Source of the DNA: Saccharothrix saharensis
GTDB taxonomy: Bacteria > Actinomycetota > Actinomycetes > Mycobacteriales > Pseudonocardiaceae
Reading direction: 5' to 3'
Assembly (NCBI RefSeq): GCF_006716745.1
Contig: NZ_VFPP01000001.1
Span: 7,017,386-7,081,385 of the forward strand
DNA length: 64,000 bases
In this document: piece after piece, positions 41,373 to 49,549 of the stretch
Layout: each line of letters starts with the position of its first letter
Numbering within the stretch: the first letter of the stretch is position 1
Program-made: the position numbers and the translations under genes
The notes under the pieces: model-generated
The model's database searches: none
Told to the model about the DNA's origin: nothing
What the model saw: the letters and a program-made list of their open reading frames with translations, nothing else

Positions 41373-43652
41373 TCAGGCCGGGGACGAGCGGAACACGGCG
41401 CGGCGGACGCGTGGGCTCAGGTTGCGCAACGCGTCGTGCACGCGGGTGCGGCGCGAACCCTGGCTCACCTCGGCCACCAGCCCGCCCGCCCGCGCCGACC
41501 ACGGCGGCAGCGTGAACAGCGGGTCCAGCAGGAACAGCGGCAGGAACTCGACGATCCCGTCGTAGATGCCGCACAGCTCCTCCAGCCGCTCCTCCGCGTC
41601 GGCGTCCCCGGACGACGAGTACCACTGCGCCACGGCGGCCCGGAACGCCTGCACGGCCTTCTGCAGGAACACCGCCTGCGTCGCGGCCAGGGTGAACTCG
41701 GGTGTCCGCAGCCGCCGGTGCACGGCCTCCCGGGTGGTGGTCGGCGCGTGGTCGAACGCCTCCTCGAACATCACGTCGACCTGCGTGACGTCCTCCAAAG
41801 CGTCCACCGCGTCCCGGAACAGCCGTTCCACCTCACCCGGCAACCTGGACGGCGCCGCCTCCGCCGCGCGGCCCGGCGTGCCGGTCAACGCGCCGAGCTG
41901 CCGCGCGATCGCGCCCAGCTGCCGGTCCGACGACGCCCGAACGCCGTCCATGTGCTCGGCCAGGTGCTCGATGAACCCGTAGATGCTGGACTGCTGCCTG
42001 GCCAGCTGGTCCATCCGCCACCGCAGCCCCGACAACGGGTCCGCGTCCACGCCCGGCCGCCGTCCCGCGTTCACCAGCGCCTTGAAGTCGTCGGCGAACG
42101 TGCGGTCGACGTAGACGAGCGGTTCCCGGCCCAGCAGCTCGCGCAGCTGGATCGCCACGCCGTCCGCCACCACCCCGTTGACCAGCAGGACCAGCTCGGC
42201 GTCCGGTTCGGCCTCGCGCACCGCCGAGATCCGCCGCACCACCGCGCCCAGGTCGGCGTTGTCCAGCAGCGACGGGCTGATCAGCACGGCGCACCCGCCC
42301 GCCTGCTCGGGGAAGGTGACCCAGAAGTCCGCCAGCGAGTCGCCCGCCACGCCGAGCAGGTGCCGGTGCAGGTAGTCCAGGCCGTTGGCGTCGAGCACCC
42401 GGCGCACCACGCCGTCGATGTCGTCGGAGCTCAACGACCCGAACAGGTCGCGCGCGGCCCGCCGCACCATGTCCTCGGTGACGGTGAACCCGTGGCCGGG
42501 CTCGCGGGACAGGTCGTCGGCCATCCGGAACACCCGGTGGCACAGCCGGATCACGTTGCGCGCGTTGCCCCGGGCGAGGTCGCGCAGGTAGCGGGTGGTG
42601 TCGACGGTGAACGGGGCGAGCTGCCGGGTGCCGAACACCTGCTCCTGCGCCAGCTCGACGAACTCGCGGACCTCGCCCTGGCTGAGCCCGGACATCACCA
42701 CCGTGTACGGGATGCGCTGCCGCACGGCGGGCGGCAGCACGGACTTGAAGTCCGGCAGCCCGCACAGCACCAGGCACGCCCCCGCCTTGCCGAACACCTG
42801 CAGCAACGTCTGGAACGCGGCCATCGTGCGGGCGTGCGGTCGGCTGTCGGCGGAGAAGATCTTGTCCAGCTCGTCGACCGCCAGCACGAACCGCCGCTGC
42901 CGGCCGCCGAACAGCAGGGCGAACACGCCCATCGCCTCCAGCGCGGCCACCTCGTCGTCGATCGGCGTGCCGATGCCGCGTTCCACCAGCACCTGGTCGG
43001 GTGCGCCGCCGAGCAGCCACGACCACACCGAGTGCTCGAACCCCGGACGCAGCAGCAGGGTGAGCGCGGTGCCGAAGTCCTTGTTGTTGGTGACCTCTCG
43101 CAGCGTGTCCTGGACCTTGCGCAGCAACGCGCTCTCCATCAGGCCCAGCCGTTCCACGACCTCCTGCGGCTCCAGCTGCCTGCTGCCCAGCCACTCCAGC
43201 ATGTCGCTGGTCAGCCCGCTGCTCTGCAACGACTCCGCGACGATGTCGGCGTAGTACTCGCTGACCTGCGCCCGCACGCCCTCCCGGCCGAGCTTCTGCA
43301 TGAACCGCCGGTACAGCTCGATGAAGCTCTCCGCGGTCGCGTCCAGGTACAGCGCGTGCGTCGGGTCGGCCAGGACCTGCCGGGCGTGCCGGACCAGCCG
43401 CACGGCCAGGTGCGTCTTGCCGGTGCCGTAGTCGCCCAGCACGGCCACCACGGTGCCGGTGCGGTCGCGGCCGGCGCGGGCGGGCGGCGCGTCGAGGTAG
43501 GCCGTCAGGTGCGCGAGCGCCTGCCGCGTCGCGTCGGTGGTGATCGCCACGTCGACCGCGTCCGGGTCGGCGTCGAAGTCCGTGATCCGGGCGACCGCCA
43601 TCGGCGAGAAGGGGTTCTTCCGCGAGGGCGGGAGATCGCTGCGGTCGCTCAT
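41373..43652 (-). CDS. P-loop ATPase of unknown function (large partner)
   Basis: The 759-residue protein has an N-terminal AAA-type ATPase: Walker A AVLGDYGTGKTHLAVRL (about residue 75), Walker B FVLAVDELDKIFS, and a sensor-like segment LVLCGLPDFKSVLPPAV. The C-terminal half is helical with no known domain (VFLQKAVQAFRAAVAQWYSS). The ATPase fold recalls ORC/Cdc6-like or STAND NTPases, but I cannot place it further. Its ATG overlaps the stop of a second, smaller ATPase (ATGA), so the two are made together and probably act together. Confidence 0.75.
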   Translation of the reverse strand: MSDRSDLPPSRKNPFSPMAVARITDFDADPDAVDVAITTDATRQALAHLTAYLDAPPARAGRDRTGTVVAVLGDYGTGKTHLAVRLVRHARQVLADPTHALYLDATAESFIELYRRFMQKLGREGVRAQVSEYYADIVAESLQSSGLTSDMLEWLGSRQLEPQEVVERLGLMESALLRKVQDTLREVTNNKDFGTALTLLLRPGFEHSVWSWLLGGAPDQVLVERGIGTPIDDEVAALEAMGVFALLFGGRQRRFVLAVDELDKIFSADSRPHARTMAAFQTLLQVFGKAGACLVLCGLPDFKSVLPPAVRQRIPYTVVMSGLSQGEVREFVELAQEQVFGTRQLAPFTVDTTRYLRDLARGNARNVIRLCHRVFRMADDLSREPGHGFTVTEDMVRRAARDLFGSLSSDDIDGVVRRVLDANGLDYLHRHLLGVAGDSLADFWVTFPEQAGGCAVLISPSLLDNADLGAVVRRISAVREAEPDAELVLLVNGVVADGVAIQLRELLGREPLVYVDRTFADDFKALVNAGRRPGVDADPLSGLRWRMDQLARQQSSIYGFIEHLAEHMDGVRASSDRQLGAIARQLGALTGTPGRAAEAAPSRLPGEVERLFRDAVDALEDVTQVDVMFEEAFDHAPTTTREAVHRRLRTPEFTLAATQAVFLQKAVQAFRAAVAQWYSSSGDADAEERLEELCGIYDGIVEFLPLFLLDPLFTLPPWSARAGGLVAEVSQGSRRTRVHDALRNLSPRVRRAVFRSSPA

Positions 43653-44599
43653 GGCCCATTCACCGGTCCATTCCGGGACTTGGTGTTCAGGAACGCCCTG
43701 ATGTCCTCGACGGTCACCAGGTCGGCCTCGGAGTAGCCTAGTCCCGTCGCACGTTTGTGTTCGTAAGTGCCGTGCAGGAACCTCTGCAACATCGCGATCG
43801 ATTGGCAGTGCTTGGCCACCAATTCGATCGCGTCATCACTCATCCGCGGATACGTTCCCGCCGCCGCGTGACGAGTCAACCGGTCTTCGGCGAATCGCTG
43901 CGCGTCACCGGGGTCGAGCGGGCCGACGTGCATCGTGATCGGCGGTACCCACGGTTCCAGTTGCCGCACCACGTCGGCCACCTCGTCCGTGCCCAGGTAC
44001 GCCGATTCGGCCAGGAACAGCACTTTCGCGCTGTTGAGCGTCCGCGCGTACCGGATCACCTCGTCCACCAGCTCGTTCGGGCTGGGCAGGAGCACGACCA
44101 GCGCGACGTCCTCGCGCAGCGCCCGGCCCAGGCGCGGGAACACGCGGCCCGGCACGTCCCGGACGGCCTCCAGCCGCTGCTCGCTGTCCTGGCGCAACGC
44201 CCCGGCGTCCACGAGCAGGTCGAACATCCGGTCGCACACCTCGGCGGTGCGCTCGTCGATGGAGAGCTCCCGGTCGGTCGGCAGGCAGCCGGTCAGGTCC
44301 AGCACGACCCCGCGCACGTCACGCCGCCGCAGCTCGCCGACGACCCAGTCGGCGCACCGGTTGACCAGCGCGGTCTTGCCGCAGCCCGACTCGCCGGTGA
44401 CCAGCGCCAGCCGGCCGTACTCCAGCATCACGGCGAGGTCGCCCATCGCGTCGCGGAAGTGGTCGAACGCGTCCTCGCCGCCGTCCACGGGCACGTAGTA
44501 GTCGCGGTGGGCGGGCCGGTGCCACGGGCTCAGCGGCCGCATCGGCGTGCTCTCCCACCCCGGCAGGGGGAACGGGTTGACGCGGGGCGCGCTCACCAC
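43649..44599 (-). CDS. P-loop ATPase of unknown function (small partner)
   Basis: The 316-residue protein has Walker A LVTGESGCGKTALVNR (about residue 70), a likely Walker B in DVALVVLLPSPNEL, and a winged-helix-like C-terminal region (MSDDAIELVAKHCQSIAMLQ). It resembles ORC/TniB-type AAA ATPases in outline only. GTG 44599 and GTG 44596 are both possible starts; GGTGGGG upstream favours 44596. It is the first gene of a two-gene operon with the larger ATPase. No transposase, nuclease or toxin gene is adjacent to reveal the process served. Confidence 0.72.
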   Translation of the reverse strand: MVSAPRVNPFPLPGWESTPMRPLSPWHRPAHRDYYVPVDGGEDAFDHFRDAMGDLAVMLEYGRLALVTGESGCGKTALVNRCADWVVGELRRRDVRGVVLDLTGCLPTDRELSIDERTAEVCDRMFDLLVDAGALRQDSEQRLEAVRDVPGRVFPRLGRALREDVALVVLLPSPNELVDEVIRYARTLNSAKVLFLAESAYLGTDEVADVVRQLEPWVPPITMHVGPLDPGDAQRFAEDRLTRHAAAGTYPRMSDDAIELVAKHCQSIAMLQRFLHGTYEHKRATGLGYSEADLVTVEDIRAFLNTKSRNGPVNGP

Positions 44600-44850
44600 G
44601 GCCCCACCGACCCGGTCACGCGCGGCAGCGCGGCGGCTCGACCGGCCCGCCCGCCGTCCATGCCCACCCCCGTCGCCTCGCGGCGGCCTAGCGAAAGCTT
44701 CAGCCTACCGACGGAGAGTCGCACACGGGCACGTTCCCGTTAACCGGTGCACCCCGAACGGCCCATTCGGATTACGACTGTCGGGAATCGACGGAATGGG
44801 GGAGTGAACGCCGCGCTGAACGGGTGCGGTGGACGGGTGCGGCGATGGGG
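44600..44850. other. 251-bp intergenic region upstream of the ATPase pair
   Basis: This is the gap between the SDR gene end and the ATPase operon, all on the minus strand. It should hold the operon promoter. A weak CCCATTC/GAATGGG inverted repeat (44763-44769 with 44794-44800) is visible, and nothing else stands out. Confidence 0.4.
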
Positions 44851-46239
44851 TCACCAAGGGGCGGGCGCGTAGTCCTTGAGGAAGCAGCCGTGCAGGTCCT
44901 CGCCCAGCTCGCCGCGCACGATCGGGTCGTACACCCGGGCGGCGCCGTCGACCAGGTCCAGCGGCGCGTGGAAGCCCTCGGCGGCCAGCCGCAGCTTCGT
45001 CGGGTGCGGCCGTTCGTCGGTGATCCAGCCGGTGTCGACGGCGGTCATGAGGATGCCGTCGGTGGTCAGCATCTCCTCGGCGCTGGTGCGGGTCAGCATG
45101 TTCAGCGCGGCCTTGGCCATGTTGGTGTGCGGGTGGCCCGGGCCCTTGTAGGCGCGGCTGAACTGGCCTTCCATCGCGGACACGTTGACCACGTACTTGC
45201 GGCGCGCGGGCGAGGCGGCCATCGCCGGGCGCAGCCGGGAGATCAGGATGAACGGCGCGGTGCTGTTGCACAGCTGCACTTCCAGCAGCTCCACCGGGTC
45301 GACCTCCTCGACGCGCTGGACCCAGCTGTTGACCGGCGCCTCGTCGGGCACGAGACCGCCCGCGTCGATCTCCTTGGACCCGGCGGTCAGCGCCAGCGCG
45401 GTGACCGCCGGGATGGTGTCGGCCAGCGTGCCCGCCAGCGCCACGGGGTGCGCGGACAGGGTGTGGCCGAACGTGACCAGCTCGGGCCGGGGCCCGGACG
45501 GCAGGGGTGCGGACTCGGCCGCGACCAGCGGCGCGTAGGCGCCCGCCGACCGGCGCACGGTCTGCGCCGCGTTGTTGATCAGGATGTCCAGCGGTCCGGC
45601 GGCGGCCACCGAGTCGGCCAGTTGCACGACCTGGGCCGGGTCGCGCAGGTCGATGCCGACCACGCGCAGCCGGTGCAGCCAGTCGGCGCTGTCGGGCATG
45701 GACGCGAACCGGCGCACGGCGTCGCGCGGGAACCGGGTGGTGATGGTGGTGTGCGCGCCGTCGCGCAGCAGCCGCAGCGCGATGTACATGCCGATCTTGG
45801 CGCGACCGCCGGTGAGCAGGGCGCGCTTGCCGGTCAGGTCGGCGCTCTGGTCGCGCTTGGCCCGGTTGAGCGCCGCGCAGTCGGGGCACAGCTGGTGGTA
45901 GAACGCGTCGACCTCGGTGTAGCGCTTCTTGCACGTGTAGCAGGACCGGGCGCGCAGCAGCGTGCCGGCCTTCGCGCCGGGCTCGGGCTCGCGCAGCAGC
46001 AGGCCGCGGGTCTCGTCGTCGATGCGGGACGGCGAGCCGGTCGCGGTCGCCTCGATGACGGCGCGGTCGGCGGCGGTGACGGAGGCGCGGCGGTCGGCCT
46101 TGCGGCGCTTGCGGAGGCTCTTCCAGATGCCGGCGGTGGCCCGGCGGACGGCTACCGCGTCGGGGTGCTCGGTGTCCAGTTCGTCCACTTGGGCGAGCAC
46201 CCTTAGGGCGATTTCCAGCTCGGCGGGGTCAATCGACAC
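44851..46239 (-). CDS. SDR oxidoreductase with N-terminal zinc ribbon
   Basis: The 462-residue protein has a helical N-terminus and a four-Cys zinc ribbon (CYTCKKRYTEVDAFYHQLCPDC region, about residues 100-123). A short-chain dehydrogenase/reductase domain follows with the NAD(P)-binding ALLTGGRAKIGMYIALRLL and DILINNAA. The catalytic Ser is in VNVSAMEG. Where YxxxK is expected the sequence reads HTNMAKAALN, so the Tyr appears replaced by Thr while the Lys remains. GTG 46239 is chosen because TAGAGT (46247-46252) lies 7 nt upstream (leaderless); GTG 46248 is in frame. Substrate unknown. Confidence 0.85.
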   Translation of the reverse strand: MSIDPAELEIALRVLAQVDELDTEHPDAVAVRRATAGIWKSLRKRRKADRRASVTAADRAVIEATATGSPSRIDDETRGLLLREPEPGAKAGTLLRARSCYTCKKRYTEVDAFYHQLCPDCAALNRAKRDQSADLTGKRALLTGGRAKIGMYIALRLLRDGAHTTITTRFPRDAVRRFASMPDSADWLHRLRVVGIDLRDPAQVVQLADSVAAAGPLDILINNAAQTVRRSAGAYAPLVAAESAPLPSGPRPELVTFGHTLSAHPVALAGTLADTIPAVTALALTAGSKEIDAGGLVPDEAPVNSWVQRVEEVDPVELLEVQLCNSTAPFILISRLRPAMAASPARRKYVVNVSAMEGQFSRAYKGPGHPHTNMAKAALNMLTRTSAEEMLTTDGILMTAVDTGWITDERPHPTKLRLAAEGFHAPLDLVDGAARVYDPIVRGELGEDLHGCFLKDYAPAPW

Positions 46240-46315
46240 GCCCAGCACTCTACCTGCGGCGAAATCCGCCCCCGGACGGGTGAAATTCGCGTGAGCCACC
46301 GCTAGGGTGCCCGGC

Positions 46316-47704
46316 ATGCCTACAGCGGGTACCGGCCCACGGGTGCGGCGACTGGACCACCCCGACGCCGACGTCCGGCCGCGCGCCCTCGGCCTGCCCC
46401 GCGGCCGTCCGGTCCTGGCGGTGTTCGGCTCGGCCGACGCGCTGGACACCGACCTGGCCGCCTCGGTGCTCCCGGTGCTGCGTGCGGTGCTCGCCGCGGC
46501 GGCCGCGGCGGACGCGGTGGTGATCACGGCGGGGGCCGACGTCGGTGTCACGCACCTGCTCGGCCTGGCCGCCGAGTCGCTGGACGGCCGGTGGCCCCGG
46601 ATGGTCGGCGTGGCGCCGTCCGGCCGGGTGGCCGCCGAGGACGCGGAGCCCGCGGACGGTGAGGTACGGCTCAACGTGAACCACGACACGGCGGTGCTCG
46701 TGCCGGGGTCGAGGTGGGGCGAGGAACTGCCCGCGCTGTTCCGCGCGGTGGACGCGGTGGCCGGGTCGAAGCGCCCGGCGCTGGCCCTGCTGATCGGCGG
46801 CGACGACCTGTCCCGCGCCGCGCTGGTCGACCACCTGGGCCGCGACCGGCCGCTGCTCGTGCTGGCGGGCACCGGCGGTCTGGCGGACGAGATCGCGGGC
46901 GGCTCCACGTCCCGCCCGGCCGGCCCGGCCTCCGGTGAGCCGACCCCCGACCCGGCCGCGATCCGGCCTGCCCCTGATGCTGCTGCCGCCGCGGCCCGGC
47001 CCGTGCCCGAGGCCGCCGCTGTCCGGCCCACGTCCGACACCGCCGCCGGCACGCCCGACGTGCCCGCCGAGCGCGACGACGACCTGGCCGTGCTGGTCCG
47101 CAGCGGCCAGGTCGCCCTGGTGCACCTGGACGAGGGCGCGGACAAGGTGGTGGCCGTCGTGCGGCGGGTGGTGGGCAACCGGCCCGGTGCCAAGCTGCAC
47201 GCCGACGTGCCGCCGCCCGCCGTGTGGCCGCGGTTGCGGTTCCGGGTGCCCGAGCCGCAGCCCGTGATCGACCCCGGCTACGTGCTGGACTACCCGTTGC
47301 TGGCCGACGCGATCCACGAGGCGAACCAGGTCGTCGCCCCCGCGTTGCACGAGTGCGAGGTCGCCGCCCTCAGGTCGCGGGAACGCGCACGGCTGCTCGT
47401 GGTGCTCGCCATCGCCGCGGGCTTCGGCACCACGGTGTTCGCCGCGTTGCAGGTGTGGCTGCGCGACCAGCCGTGGCCCGGTGTGCTGCTCGCCGTGTCC
47501 GGCGCGGCCGCGGCGGTGCTCGCGGTCGTGGCGCGCGGTGGCGAGGACACCGGTGCGCAGGTCCGCGCCGAGCGGTTGCGCGCCTTGTACTTCGACCACC
47601 TCGCCGCACCACCCGCCGCCGACGACGCCGAGCGCGACGAGCGCGCCCGCGAACTGGCGACGGCCGTGGCGCGGCTCCGGCACGAATCGGTGAGCCGCAC
47701 ATGA
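46316..47704 (+). CDS. SLOG (LSDAT_prok) sensor with C-terminal membrane region
   Basis: The 462-residue protein has an N-terminal Rossmannoid SLOG domain of the LSDAT_prok type: VVITAGADVGVTHLLGLAAE, NHDTAVLVPGSRWGEELPAL, ALALLIGGDD and RPLLVLAGTGGLADEIAGG. A Pro/Ala linker follows, then a helical part with two transmembrane segments (LLVVLAIAAGFGTTVFAALQ; WPGVLLAVSGAAAAVLAVVA), a SLATT-like arrangement. SLOG domains are proposed to bind nucleotide-derived signals. TAGGGT (46303-46308) is 7 nt before the ATG, so it is probably leaderless. It overlaps the next gene as ATGA. The module is divergent from the SDR gene. Confidence 0.85.
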   Translation: MPTAGTGPRVRRLDHPDADVRPRALGLPRGRPVLAVFGSADALDTDLAASVLPVLRAVLAAAAAADAVVITAGADVGVTHLLGLAAESLDGRWPRMVGVAPSGRVAAEDAEPADGEVRLNVNHDTAVLVPGSRWGEELPALFRAVDAVAGSKRPALALLIGGDDLSRAALVDHLGRDRPLLVLAGTGGLADEIAGGSTSRPAGPASGEPTPDPAAIRPAPDAAAAAARPVPEAAAVRPTSDTAAGTPDVPAERDDDLAVLVRSGQVALVHLDEGADKVVAVVRRVVGNRPGAKLHADVPPPAVWPRLRFRVPEPQPVIDPGYVLDYPLLADAIHEANQVVAPALHECEVAALRSRERARLLVVLAIAAGFGTTVFAALQVWLRDQPWPGVLLAVSGAAAAVLAVVARGGEDTGAQVRAERLRALYFDHLAAPPAADDAERDERARELATAVARLRHESVSRT

Positions 47705-48117
47705 CGACCCTGGTGGACGACCACCGCGAGCAGTTCCTCCGGGCCTACCTGCGGCACCGGGTCGGCGAACGGCTCGCCGGGTTCGAGCAGGCGCAGGCCC
47801 GCTACACCGCGGCGCGCCGCTGGACCACCGCCCTGACCGTGCTGCTGTTCACCGCGGCGGCGGCGTTGGGCGCGGTGGCCGTGGCCGACGACGGGCGACG
47901 CGCGCTGTGGGCGTTCCTGGCCGCGGTCGCGGCGGCGCTGGCGACGGCGGTCGGCGTCTACGAGGCCGCGTTCTCGTTCCGCGCGCTGTCACGGCGGTCC
48001 GCGAACGGCGTGGCGCTGCTGCACCTGTTGCAGGCGCACGGCGCGCCGGAGGGGGAGGACGGCGTGAACGCGTTCCGCACCGAGGTCGAGAGCGTGCTCC
48101 GGCACGCCGACCGCTGA
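47701..48117 (+). CDS. SLATT/DUF4231-like two-helix membrane protein
   Basis: The 138-residue protein has an amphipathic N-terminus (LRAYLRHRVGERLAGFEQAQ), two transmembrane helices (ALTVLLFTAAAALGAVAVAD; ALWAFLAAVAAALATAVGVY) and a coiled C-terminal helix. This is the layout of SLATT/DUF4231 proteins, which are predicted to form pores when a partner sensor is activated. ATG 47701 overlaps the stop of the SLOG gene, so expression is coupled and the two probably form one system. No biochemical role can be read directly. Confidence 0.75.
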   Translation: MTTLVDDHREQFLRAYLRHRVGERLAGFEQAQARYTAARRWTTALTVLLFTAAAALGAVAVADDGRRALWAFLAAVAAALATAVGVYEAAFSFRALSRRSANGVALLHLLQAHGAPEGEDGVNAFRTEVESVLRHADR

Positions 48118-48138
48118 CCCGCGCGGGACGATCGGCTG

Positions 48139-48480
48139 ATGGCGACCGTCGAGGACGTCCGGCGCATCGCGCGGTCGTTGCCGCGCACCGAGGAGGCCGT
48201 GGTCCGGGACCGGGTGAAGTTCCGGATCGGCCGAATCGTGTACCTGGCGCTGTCCCGCGACGAGCGGACGCTGGGTTTCGCGTTCCCGAAGGACGAGCGG
48301 GACGCGCTGGTGACCGCCGAACCGGACCGGTTCCACCTGCCCGCGGCGTCCGACCTGCGCTACAACTGGGTCGAGTGCACCCTCGCCGCGGTGGACGAGG
48401 ACGAGCTGACCGAACTCGTCGTGGACGCGTGGCGAATGTGCGTGCCGAAGCGTGTGGCCGCCGGGCACCTCGGTCGATAA
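48139..48480 (+). CDS. MmcQ/YjbR family protein
   Basis: The 113-residue cytosolic protein matches the MmcQ/YjbR family: ATVEDVRRIARSLPRTEEAV, then VYLALSRDERTLGFAFPKDE and the basic end AWRMCVPKRVAAGHLG. The family has a double-wing fold and proposed DNA binding; its function is largely unknown. It starts 21 bp after the SLATT gene but may have its own leaderless promoter (GACGAT 6 nt before the ATG). It is probably unrelated to the SLOG/SLATT pair. Confidence 0.82.
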   Translation: MATVEDVRRIARSLPRTEEAVVRDRVKFRIGRIVYLALSRDERTLGFAFPKDERDALVTAEPDRFHLPAASDLRYNWVECTLAAVDEDELTELVVDAWRMCVPKRVAAGHLGR

Positions 48481-48651
48481 GTTCTGGCGGTGGGCCGTTC
48501 GGTGGCGAGGAATCCCCGCGCCGGCGTGCCGTGGCGGTGCTCCCCGGCGGTCGCGTCCGGGCGCCCGCCGGTGACAACGTCGGTTTCCGGTCGTCGCCTG
48601 GGAGTACATCGTGGGACACGTGGAGCCTGCCGCCGCGGTGGGGCGGTAGCC

Positions 48652-49017
48652 GTGGAAGTGCGTCGGCTCGACCCCCGTGAGCTGGTCCGGGACAGCGGGC
48701 TGGTGGCCCGCAGGCTGATGCCGTGGCCGCTGGTGAACGCGCCGTTCGACGGCTCGTGGTGCGTGGTGCAGCCGGGCGCGGAGTCGAGCACGCACGCCCA
48801 CCGCGAGCACGAGGTCTGGGTCGCCGTGTCGGGTGAGGCGGAGATCGTCACGCGCGAGGGCCGGACGCCGTTCGCGGCGGGCGACATCGTGCACTTCCGC
48901 CCGTACGAGGAGCACCAGCTGGTCAACGACGGCGAGGCCGACTTCCAGTTCTTCGCCGCCTGGTGGGACGTGGAGATGGCCGAGCGGTTCAGCGCCCGCG
49001 ACGAGGACGCCCGCTGA
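48652..49017 (+). CDS. Cupin-domain protein
   Basis: The 121-residue single-domain cupin has the first motif in HAHREHEVWVAVSGEAEI (two His, Glu) and the second in DIVHFRPYEEHQLVNDGEAD, giving a likely 3-His/1-Glu metal site. It could be a small dioxygenase, isomerase or binding protein; the nearest pathway is the aminohydroxybenzoate locus to the right, but linkage is not proven. GTG 48652 has GGGGCGG 5 nt upstream. The 171 bp before it hold no other gene. Confidence 0.82.
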   Translation: MEVRRLDPRELVRDSGLVARRLMPWPLVNAPFDGSWCVVQPGAESSTHAHREHEVWVAVSGEAEIVTREGRTPFAAGDIVHFRPYEEHQLVNDGEADFQFFAAWWDVEMAERFSARDEDAR

Positions 49018-49120
49018 CCCGGCCGCGCACCCGGCGGAACCACGCATCGGGAGGAATCGTCACAGTCGCGTCATCGTCGGTGAAACGTCGACGCGACCGG
49101 GGTCGGCGTGGAGTTGCCAG

Positions 49121-49540
49121 GACTCCGGTCGCGTGCTGCGGGCCCAACCGGACCAGGTGGACGCGCTGCGGTTCCGCGACCTGACCGCGCGCGCCGCCGG
49201 CACCGTGGATTTCGAACGCCGCCGCGACCTCTGCACCCGCGCGCCGGCCCTGTGGCACGGCACACCGGTGGCGGGCGCGGAGTCCGAGCCGCTGCGCGCC
49301 TGGCTGTGCGCGCCGCTGGAGGCGCACCACCTGGCCACCCTCGAAGCGGCCGTCGACACCGACCTCGCGCTGGGCGGGCACGCCCGGGCGGTGGAGGCGC
49401 TGACGCCGTCGGTGGCCGAGCACCCGTTCCCGGAAACCCGCGCCACCAGCTCATGACCGCCCTGCCGGCCTGCGGCCGGCGCACCGGGGCGCGGGCCGGT
49501 GCTGGGCGGCACCGCGGTCCGCGGCCCGGTACCCGCCCGG
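49121..49540 (+). pseudogene. Remnant of a SARP/AfsR-type BTAD regulator
   Basis: From 49121 one frame reads DSGRVLRAQPDQVDALRFRD then LWHGTPVAGAESEPLRAWL and LATLEAAVDTDLALGGHARA, a clear match in pattern to the bacterial transcriptional activator domain. It stops at 49456. The expected continuation, RHQLMTALPACGRRTG, appears in another frame after about 49435, so a frameshift has occurred. The OmpR-like DNA-binding part upstream is absent. This is a dead pathway-specific regulator next to a biosynthetic locus. It accounts for most of the 532-bp gap between the cupin and lysR genes; 49018-49120 shows nothing else. Confidence 0.7.
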
Positions 49541-49549
49541 TCGAGGGCG

